This document shows, in pieces, positions 1-9,190 of a stretch of DNA of 33,629 bases. How positions within the stretch are numbered: the first letter of the stretch is position 1; every line of letters begins with the position of its first letter. This DNA comes from Cochliopodium minus (taxonomy: Eukaryota; Discosea; Himatismenida; Cochliopodiidae): assembly GCA_024220525.1 (NCBI GenBank), contig JAMYWO010000383.1, forward strand, positions 1-33,629, written 5' to 3'. The position numbers and the translations under genes are program-made. The notes beneath the pieces were generated by a model. That model made no database searches. It had not been told where the DNA came from and saw only the letters and a program-made list of their open reading frames with translations.

Positions 1-96
1 TTCTCCAAAACAATCGAAATTATAAAATTTCAAAATCCAACAAGAGCATTACATAATTTTGAAAATGAAAGAATATTAGAGGATAAAATAAGATAG
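1..96 (+). CDS. 3' end of an unidentified protein gene (partial)
   Basis: Frame 1 is open from the window edge to a TAG at 94-96 and encodes 31 residues ending in NPTRALHNFENERILEDKIR. The peptide is charged and uses codons like its neighbours. It would converge on the ankyrin gene with only 16 bp between the two stop codons, which fits the tight packing elsewhere in the window. The piece is too short to name a family, and a chance open frame is possible. Confidence 0.4.
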   Translation, partial: FSKTIEIIKFQNPTRALHNFENERILEDKIR

Positions 97-112
97 TTTT
101 GAATAAATTAAT

Positions 113-3100
113 TTATTTTTGTCTCTTAGTTAATTTTCCTCTAACCACAGTGGATTTTCTTTTCTTCTCAGTACTTTGAACAATAGGCTGAATTATTTTC
201 GTATCAGAAGAAGAAGAAAACTCAACAATCAAAGACAAAACGGGCTTAGGAACAACAAGGAAGAATTTTTTTTTGGAAGAAATTTTGATGGAAACGAGAA
301 AAGTGAAAACTTTTTCACGGAAAAGTTTAGGGTAGAAATAATGTATCTTTTGCTTCCAAACGGTGCCTGTTTCGATAAATGTGTTGAGAGTATCTTGAAG
401 AGCAACATTTTTGATAGGTTTTTTGGTATTAATGTTGGGGTCTATGTTATGAGAAAGCAGGAGAGCTGAAATTTTGATCAATTAATAATTAATTTGAAAA
501 TAAAAAATAAAAACTAAGAAATAAAAAAATAAAAAATAAAATAAAAAATAAAAACTAACAAAAAAATCACCTATCACGTCGCAATAAAGAGGATATTTGA
601 TGGAAATTTTGTTAACTTTAATATCTTTAAGGGAATCCAGAAGGGTATGCCCATTGATGGTTGTTGTTTTGGAAGTTGAAATCCTGTTTGACAAGCAAAT
701 GAGATTTTGCTAAAATAAAAAAGTAAACGAAAAAATAAAAAAATGAAAAAATAAAAAAATAAAAAAATAAAAAAATAAAAAAATCAAAAAATAAACAAAA
801 AAAAATATTAACAAAAATTTATACCAAAAAATAAACAAAAAAAAATATTAACAAAAATTTATACCAATAGATAATCATTATCATTTTGTGCAGCACAAAA
901 CAAAGCATTGACGCCAGACGAATCTGGAATATCTTTGGCTCCGTGATCCAACAAAAGAGAGATCATTTGAGGGGTGGCAGATTTGTTGGAGCAGAGGCTG
1001 TGCAAAGGGGTGCCGTGTCTCTCTGTCAGCTTGTTGATGTTAGACTTATTTTCAATCATTAACCTTAATATTTCCAAGTTTACATTTTTATTTTTGCAAG
1101 CAGTGTGGAATGATCTATTTAAAAAAATTGTTTGAAAAAAATCTAAAAATGAAATTGAAAAATTAATAATTTATAAATAATTAAAAAATAAAAAAAATTT
1201 ATAAATAATTAAAATTAAAACAATTTATAAATATTTAAAAATTAAATTGAATTTATTTGAAAAGGAATTATTTTTTTTACGTTTGCATATTTTCTTCTTC
1301 ATTCTTGATGTTGACTTTTTGTTGGAGAAACATTTTCAAAGTGTCCAAATTGAAAAAGTTGCCAGAACACAAGTTGTCGAAAGGAGAGCTGAGGGTGGCG
1401 AACTTGTTTGGATCGGCTTTGTGTTCGAAGAGGAGTTTGAAGAGTTCGGTCCCTTCTGATTTGTAGTAGGAATAGCGGATCACTTCTTGGAAACAAGTCA
1501 GCTCTTCGAAACACACTGCGTTTGGGTCTGATTTTTTCTCCAAAAGAAACTGTTTTCGTTTGTTTTAAAAATTAAAAATGATAAAGAAAATATTCAAAAA
1601 ATAATTTAAAAAAATAATGAAAATTAAATTTTTAAAAAAAACTGATTGAATTAGTTGAAAATTTTAAAAAATCATGAAAAATTTTTTTAATTTTTGAAAA
1701 AAAACCAACAAAAATTTATTTTAACTTATTAAATTAATTAAGAATAAGGAATTAGATGAAATTAAAAAACAAAAAAAAACCTTGAGCTCTTGGCAAGTCA
1801 ATGAGAGACAGGACATTTTGATGAAAAAAGGAGTGCAATTGCTTGCATTCCTGATGGACAAAAGATGCTGGTTGACGAAAGAGTACTGGGAGATGTCAAC
1901 CCTGCCCAAAGAACACAAGATGTGAAAAGGAGTATTTTTCATATGAGTTTCCTCTTGAAGAGAAACATCCGCCTTGTGATCTATTAAGATCTGGAAAAGA
2001 TCGTTGTTGGCGGAATTGTTGTTAGCAAGGGAATGCAGCGGAAAGAAAAAGCGGTGAGAGTATTTGTTGAAACTTGCTTCGGACATGCCCCTGCACAAAG
2101 CAGTCAAGTTCTCTCTTGTGATGTGTTCGTTTTCGCATAAATGGTTGAGAGGAATGGTATTCTTCGAGTCGCAGACGTTGGGATCGACTTTTTGTTCGAC
2201 GAGATATTGAAGCACATCGTGGGGCACTTTGTTGGAGTTCATGCACAAAACGTGGAGAAGGGTGCGGCCTGTGTTCGAGACGACACTCAAATCAGACTTG
2301 TTTTCTACGAGGAACTTTATTACGTCGAGCCTTGGGATGCTGTTTTGGCAATGTGAATAGAGAGGAGTGATCAAAGTGGAGTTTTTGAAGTCTTTTTGGA
2401 CTTGCTTTATGAAATAAGACAACATTTCCATGTTGACCGCCCGTTTCTTGCAAAGATAATGCACCAATGTGTCCCCTGTCAAATTCTTCGCATTCAAGTC
2501 TGCTTTGTGCTCGATCATCAGCTTGAGCATTTCGAGGTTAGAACTTTCGTTTCTACAAAACAGTAGGAAAGGAGTGAGACCACGTTCCTCCGTCGCCAAA
2601 TTCAAGTCACACTTTTTCTCCAAGAAAAACTTCAAGATATCATATTCCAGATTATTGTTTTTGCAATACTCGTGAAAAGGTGTTTTGTTTCCAACTCCAC
2701 CTGTAATCTCGACCTCGTTCTCTATCATGAGCTCCAAAATCTCGACAGTCACTCTAGGGTTGAGACAAAGGTTATAAATGGGAGTTTCGTTATCAACCAC
2801 CAACCTCGGGTCAGCTTTATGTTGTAAAAAATACTTGATCGACTCCAAACTTATCATTTCCGAGTCACAAAACTCTGTAAAGTTGCTTGTGTACTCATAT
2901 TTAAGGTTGGGATTCAGTTTGTGATCCAGAAAATGCTTTACCAAATCAAAGTCGTTGAATTTCTTCTTGTTTATCAAGAGGCTGAATGGTGTAGTCAACT
3001 CGCCATCCAAAATGTTTGGATCGCTCTTGTATTCCAACAACAACTTTATTTTTTCTGCATCTATCTTTTTCCCATCTGTGAGCAGTTGAAGATAATCGAA

Positions 3101-3616
3101 TCGAGATTCGTCATCTTCTAGTGAATGAAATTTGTTTAGCGGAGTTTTTTTTTCCAAAAGGTATTTTATGATTTCTGTTTTGTTGTTTGTATCTAAGGCA
3201 TAATATAATGGGAGCTCCGTATAATCGATCTCTTCATTTTTCTTTTCCAAATCTGCTTTATTCTCCACCAGAAATTTTATCTGTTCGAATTTCTCGTTGA
3301 CCTTCTTGGATGCCAAGATATTTTCGAGCAATGTCTTTCCTGAACGATCTTTATCGTTGATATATTTCAGATTATCTTTATTGCTCTTCAACATGTTGAA
3401 TTGATATTCATAATCCTGCTCATTTCTCAATTCCTTCTTTTCTATGGCTTTTTTATCCATCAATAAATTCTCTTCTTGCACATTCTCTTCCCCTTCTTCA
3501 TCATTGTTATCCTCTTCATAAAATGAATGTTCTTCATTTTCCTCTTCATTCTCATCATCATCTATTCTCGCTAACTCATTTGCAAAATGTTCATAAAGTT
3601 GCTGATCAAAGTTCAT
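113..3616 (-). CDS. large ankyrin-repeat protein, about 948 aa, five exons
   Basis: Exons on the minus strand, 5' to 3': 3616-1781, 1549-1281, 1114-865, 709-571, 465-113. All junctions are GT-AG and the frame is continuous. The first ~85 residues are very acidic (Asp/Glu runs) with a Lys-rich end. The rest is about 20 degenerate ankyrin repeats of ~33-36 residues, seen in recurring helix-turn units such as KLLLEYKSDPNIL, KYFLQHKADPRLV, KFLLEKKSDPNAV and ALLLSHNIDPNI. Repeats run across the exon joins (LKFLLEKKSDPNA spans intron 1), which supports the model. The tail is Lys/Arg-rich (STEKKRKSTVVRGKLTKRQK). I chose the ATG at 3616 because it follows a poly-A leader; an in-frame ATG at 3637 would add seven Lys-rich residues. 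Ankyrin arrays bind other proteins, and the partner cannot be told. There is no enzyme domain, signal peptide or membrane segment. Intron 3 carries a duplicated 5' splice site (see the 40-bp repeat). Confidence 0.85.
785..867. repeat. 40-bp tandem duplication in an ankyrin-gene intron
   Basis: Two copies of a 40-bp unit (starts 791 and 831) match perfectly over the ~36 bp that can be compared, and a little beyond. The unit ends in the donor of intron 3, which reads TTG|GTATAA on the minus strand. A second, identical donor therefore lies 40 nt further into the intron, at about 823-824. Confidence 0.9.
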
Positions 3617-3825
3617 TTTTTTTATTTTTTTTCTCAATTTATTTTTTTATTCTTTTCCCAAATGATTGTTTGAAAGAAATTAGTAGATCTACTAATTCAA
3701 GTCAAATCATCTTTAAAAAATTTTTTAAACAAGAAATATTAATATTTCAATCAAAAACCATGAATTGAATTTAAATTTTTTTTTTTTGATTAATTTTAAA
3801 AAACAAAACAAAACCAAACTCCCAC

Positions 3826-5111
3826 TTAATTAGAAATTGTTAAGAGCCAACTGTCATTTAACCTTTGAGGATTCTCGTCATCTCCATTCAACCCACCAAA
3901 GAGTAAAGCAGAGTTTTCTTCAAGACCGATCATAGAAGTCCAACCCCTAGCATTGGGAACATCAACACCTGTATTAGTAGCTTCAATGACAGAACCATCA
4001 TTAAAATCAATAAAGAAGGTGTCATTTGCAAAATCACCAGCCCCCTCGTGAGATTTGTTGGAAGGATGGACTTCTCCTCCAAAAATAGCCATCAAATCTT
4101 TGGAGATTCTGCAGGATGGAGCTACCGATCTAGCAGAGAACTTTCCACTGCTGATTTTATTCCAAGTTTGGTTAGAAAAATCAAACAGATGAACATCCTA
4201 AAAAGGAAATGAAAAAAAAAATTACTCTATAAAGACCACATCCAATTTAAGAGTTATTTCAAGAAAATTAATAAAATTTTTTCTTATTTCACATTGATAA
4301 AAACTTTTACATCATTCTCCTCTCCAGAAAATCCACCTGCCAAAATTAATGATTTTCCATTGGTAGCGATACTAGGCCCGCCTCTGCCCTTACTGATATC
4401 CGGAACCGAAGCGAGTTCGGTCCATTTGTTGGTAGAAACATCAAAAGAGAAAAGATCTTTCAGCCTCCCCTCTTCGCCACATCCACCAAAGAGATACAGG
4501 GTATTGTCCCACGATACCATCTTGTGAAATGATCTCTTGGGTGGAACAACATCACTTTGAGAAATAATTTCAGTCCAAGTGTTTGTTTCAATGTCGAAGG
4601 AATAAAAGTCGTTGAGGGGTTTTTCTTTCATTCCAATCCCCTGTCTACCCCCGAATACATAGATTCTTTTTCCTATTGAGGCTTGTGCATGTGCCACTCT
4701 TGGTGGGATTGTGTTTGTAGTTTTCAGAACAGACCACTTTTGGTTGTCAAGGCAATGGATTGTAGAATCAATTACTATTTTTTATTGTAAAGAAAAATAT
4801 TGTCACTCTTATTTAAAATAAAAATTCCATTGGAATTCACTCTTAATGATTTAATGTTATTGTGGAAGTTTGAATTTATTGAATGGATTTGTTAAATTTT
4901 ATAGAATGGATTGGTTTGATTGGATCAGATCTTTAAAAAAAAAAAGCTTTGGCTCCATATTGGTCTGAATAATTTTACCTGTTCTTGGCTCGTGTTCCCC
5001 TCCATATAAATATACTTTCTTGTCAATATAACTCAAATCATGAGAAGATCTGCTCAATGGGATTTCTCCAAAAGTTTCCAATTTCTTCCAGCAGTAATTA
5101 AGCTTTTTCAT
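3826..5111 (-). CDS. kelch-repeat protein, six-bladed beta-propeller, 322 aa
   Basis: Exons: 5111-4979, 4774-4311, 4197-3826, with GT-AG introns of 204 and 113 nt and phases 1 and 0. Six kelch motifs are visible, each with a double Gly after a hydrophobic strand (VYLYGGE, IYVFGGR, LYLFGGC, LILAGGF, MAIFGGE, ALLFGGL) and a Trp about 10-14 residues after the next strand (NQKWSVL, TNTWTEI, TNKWTEL, NQTWNKI). The last strand (LNDSWLLTIS) would close the ring with the first Trp strand (CWKKLE). The whole chain is therefore one six-bladed propeller with no extra domain, as in short kelch scaffolds of the Rab9-effector p40/Tea1 type. The role is protein binding, with unknown partner. The alternative junction for intron 2 (keeping DVKVFINV) would disturb blade spacing. 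Confidence 0.85.
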
Positions 5112-5293
5112 TTTTTTTAATTTAATTATATTTCGGAAAATGTAGAAAAAAATTATCATTTAATTTCGAATAATTACAAAATTAAAAGACTGATTTGATA
5201 TGAAATCTATCAAAAAAAAAATTAGATATTCCATAAAATTTTATTTCTGAAATTTCAACATTTGATTTTTAAATTAACTTTTTACAAGGGTAT

Positions 5294-8287
5294 TTAAAAT
5301 TTTAATTCAGTGTCATTAATTTTAAAAGAAAAGGTAATCTTTTTTTCTGGACGATCTACAAGATAATCCAGCTTCTCCACGAACAACTTTTGATCATCAG
5401 AAAAGTAAGAAAAGACTTCCTTGCTCTTCCTCAGACTTTGAAGGAGGAAGAGGATGCCGGAATCGTTGCTGGAGTGGTTTTTCAAATAAAATTTCTTGGC
5501 TTCTTCTTTGAGTTGTTTTTCGTTTCTCAGTGCTTCGTAAAAATCAAACTAAGAAAAAAATTTTTTAAACAAAAATAAAAGATAAAAATGATAAAAATAA
5601 ATAAACAAAAAAATACGAATAAAAAAACCAAGAACTTCAATTAAAAATGATAAATCTTTTCTTACAACAAACTGCTTGTTTTCTAAAGTCCAATCGTCCA
5701 AGAAAGACAGGTTGGGATAATTGGAATTATTAATTCCACAAACCATGTTTTTCAGGACCTGAGCAACGATAGCCAAACTTTTCTTTTCTTCTTCGTTCAC
5801 TTAAAAAAGGTTAAAAAAATAAAAAATGTTTTTTAAAATGAATATCTGATCACCTTTTTCCGTTTTGAGAAAAGTCTCATCTTCAAAAGTTGGAAAGATC
5901 AGCCTTACGAACAAGATTGAAGAGAGAATTTCCAACGTGGAAGTGGGATATCTCTGAATTAAAAAAATTATAAATTAATTTTAAAAAAAAAGTTGAAATT
6001 TAAGAGAAAAAAACTGTTTACCACTTTAATTTCAAAATATAAATAATCAAACAAAATCCTAAAATTTAGGTTGAAAAATTCTTCAATTTTGGAGTTGACA
6101 AGTTTCCAAAACTCTGTAATCAAAACGATAATTTGTTTTGAAGCGCTCAAGATCGATTTGCTAATAAAAAAAAATAATTAAAATTGTATCAAAGTAAAAT
6201 TAATTTTACTTTGGATAGGTGTTCTCCGAAGGAAACAAAACTTTGATCTCTGAAGTTTTGACGCTTCGAATCATTGACAAAAGGAGTTGTGAGAAGCTCT
6301 TCTTGCCTCTCCTCACCTGCTTGAAAATGAAGGAGAGCATATTGTAAGAAATGGAGAGGTTGCCGAACAAAATAGAAGGATCTTCCTTATCTTGAGACTT
6401 GATCTCCTTAAATTAACAAAAAATTATTGAAACAAATAAAAAAAAAAATTTAAAATAATTTTAAAAATTTAAATTTTTACCTTTAAAATTGCGAATTGAG
6501 TGAAAGGGATGATGATGCGCCAATTTAGAAAGACTTTGAAAAATTGGGAGAGTGAGTCCATGTCAAGCTGGCTTTTCTTCTCGGATAAACATTTCAGAAG
6601 GGATTGGAAGAGTTGATAGAAAAAGTCATAGTTTTGCTCATACATGACGAGATACTCAAAAAAATAGATCTTAACATGATAAAAAAATTAAAAAGAAAAT
6701 TATTTTTGTGATATAAATGATTAGACAAAATGAGCATTAAAATAATATATAAAACATTAAAAAATTAAGAAAAATCAAAAGAAAAATAAAACAATAAAAA
6801 AAACCTTTTTGTCACTTTTGGATGAGTTGGGCCTTTTCTGGACCAAGTTGTACTTGTCCAGCAAAGTAGAGTTGGCATTGAAAGCGCTGGTTCGAATGGG
6901 CATCAATGGTTTGGTCCACTTCCTCCCGACACTCGGGCTGTCCGACACATTGAGGTAGTTTTCGATTTGATCTGTGCTCCCATTGGTGTTCTTTTTCTTG
7001 ATCAAGTTGTAGTCACTCACACATCTAATGAGGGGTATTTTTTCTTTGTTGGTAGTGTTCATGTCGTTTTGATTGTGCTCAAAAAAATTCGAAGAAGATT
7101 TCAACCTGAAAGTGCCTTTTTTTTTTTTTAATTTATTGAAACAGTATTTATTTTATAATATCAAAATGTCAATCCAAAAAAAAATGAAAGTAAAAAAAAA
7201 TTCAATAAAATAATAAAATAAAAAATTTATAAATAATGTCTTGTTTGCTAAATAAAATTCATTTACTTCTTGTCATTCTTGATTTATAATCAGCGCTATC
7301 CTTTTGGGAGTTAAGTTCTCTATCTTGCTGGACAAAAATGCTAGTCTTCACTCTATTTTCCCTTTGAAAGAAATTGGTGCTCCTTCTTTCTTTCATGTCA
7401 ACAGGTGACCGCGGACTAGACGTATCTATGGTGCCTAAAGAATCATTTTTGATGATATTATTAATCGTTAGTTTTTTGTTTTCTTTGGAGATGTTTTCTA
7501 TTATATGACCTTTACTTTCTGTTTTATTGTTAACTTGAATTTTAATGTTGATATTATTATTTATATTATTTAAATTATTTTTATTTTGATTATTTTCCAA
7601 TTTTTCTTTTTTCGTTGAATTTGAATTCGAATTTGTTGTGAATAGAGATTTTGGCAATAAAGGGCTATTTGAATTGCTATTCTTGTATATGACGGAATCT
7701 CTCTTGGTATTGATGGAGAAGGTTGCTCTGGTCTTCTTGGGAGATGGGCTATTGTTGTTTGTCTTGATGTTGTTATTGGTATTTCCATTTTGCTCTTTCT
7801 CATATGATTTTTGCACCAATCTTTCGAGATCCAAAAAGAGAGACGATTTGGGATCCATCTTCTTGATTATCTCGTAGAATACCTCCAATAGCGTGATCTC
7901 CAAGGAATATTCTGCCTCGTTGTAGAAAGATAATGTTGGATTGATCTTTGAGAAGATACATTCCGAAATTCTGTCAAAAATTTTTGATGGCAAGATGGGA
8001 TGTAGACTATCTTCATGGCTGGAGATGAACGATTGATAGATCTCCAAGATCTTTTTAATCTTGTCATTTTCTGTCTTCAACTGGTTGGATATCCACAATG
8101 TTTTATAATATTGAATCTCCTTCCAAAAGAGAAAATGATCATTGAAATTCATGATGTTGATCAATTTGAGGAATTCTTTCTTTATATTCATATCTTCAAG
8201 GCAATTTTGAATGAAAAATTGAAATTTGTTGTCATGATTGGATTGAAGGAGTGTAATTCTTAATATCTCTGAAATTCTTTCCATCAT
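5294..8287 (-). CDS. RGS domain + RasGAP-like domain protein, 781 aa
   Basis: Eight exons: 8287-7267, 7115-6805, 6669-6481, 6406-6210, 6160-6022, 5953-5854, 5799-5666, 5548-5294. All are GT-AG and in frame. Residues ~10-150 look like an RGS domain, the fold that speeds GTP hydrolysis on G-alpha: an all-helical pattern with FLKLINIMNFNDHFLFWKEI, IYQSFIS and a final helix LEITLLEVFYEI. Residues ~170-430 are low-complexity Asn/Ser/Lys-rich linker. Residues ~445-740 match the RasGAP fold: ILFVRLIFP corresponds to the family FLRLICPA motif, and LAIVAQVLKNMV to the LxxVAKxLQNLA helix. The segment aligned with the arginine-finger loop reads VLFPSENTYP, with Pro where the catalytic Arg is expected. 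It may therefore bind Ras-type GTPases without stimulating them, as IQGAPs do. Start: the first ATG after an A-rich leader. The RasGAP call is firmer than the RGS call. Confidence 0.75.
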
Positions 8288-8470
8288 TTTAATATGAGTG
8301 AGAATTGGACTAATATCCAAAATTTTTTTAATTTTTTTTATAAGAGATGTTTCTCAAAGAAGGAAATTATTCAAAATTTTCAATTCACAATATCCTATTT
8401 CAATGAATAACAGTCAATAATTTAAACACAAATATATAAATATTTTTTATTTTTAATGTCTTTTTCTCTT

Positions 8471-9041
8471 TTAATTCTTTTCCTCAATCTTATTTTCTAC
8501 TTTTGTGGTAATTTTGTTATACATATTTATACCTTGGGACATGATTTGAGGAGATTTCTCAATGACCTTTTTACCTGCATTGAGTGCTTGTCTTCCCAAT
8601 TGATCGATGTTCTTATCTATCAATTTCTCATTTTTCAACAAGAATGGTCTCACCAATTGTCTATATACAAATGCTGCACTGTTATTGTATTGAAGCCAGA
8701 TCAATGCTGCGATTTTGAGTTCATAATAGAGAGGAATCCATGAAATAACAACATCAGCAAAAAATTCCAAGAAATTGAAGAAAGAATATACCACCCCTGA
8801 TCATATTATGAATTAAATTTATCGCTTTTCTTCAAAAAAAAAATTTGTTTACAATATGTCAAAAATTGAACATCATCATCAGTTCCAGGTGTTTCCAAAG
8901 CTTTGAAACTATTATATGCCTATTAAATTATGATTTCAAATGAATTTTATTTGTTTTTATCTTGATATCAAGAAATCTTACAGGATATAAAAATCCAACA
9001 AAGTATGAGATAGTATTTGATAGATGAAATCCAAAAACCAT
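8471..9041 (-). CDS. REEP/Yop1/HVA22 (TB2/DP1) ER-shaping membrane protein, 150 aa
   Basis: Exons: 9041-8982, 8919-8853, 8796-8471. Joining them gives the family core: YPAYNSFKALETPGTDDDVQ, then LTYWVVYSFFNFLEFFADVV, then PLYYELKIAALIWLQ and RPFLLKNEKLIDK. This matches REEP5/Yop1 nearly position for position (YPAYxSxKAIE, DDTQWLTYW, PFYYxLKxxFLLW, RPxxLKHE). Proteins of this family form hydrophobic hairpins in the ER membrane and bend tubules. The length is usual for the family, and the C-terminal ~45 residues form a charged amphipathic helix. Splice phases are 0 and 1, and the Trp codon is split across intron 2. No unusual residue is seen. Confidence 0.93.
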
Positions 9042-9190
9042 TATATTTTTAGTAGAAGAGTAAAATTAATTTTTTTTTTATTTATTCACTTTATAATAAA
9101 GCAGCTTTATTTTAAAAATATTGTTATACAATTGATTGACATTTTGGGTATTTTTGAGAAATTAAATATGCTTTTGTATATGATGATTGA

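Noticed and set aside
5110-5159. N-terminal extension of the kelch protein (IIFFYIFRNII) as a membrane anchor
   Set aside because: It is AT-rich leader. The ATG at 5111 follows a poly-A run as in the other genes and gives a complete six-bladed propeller.
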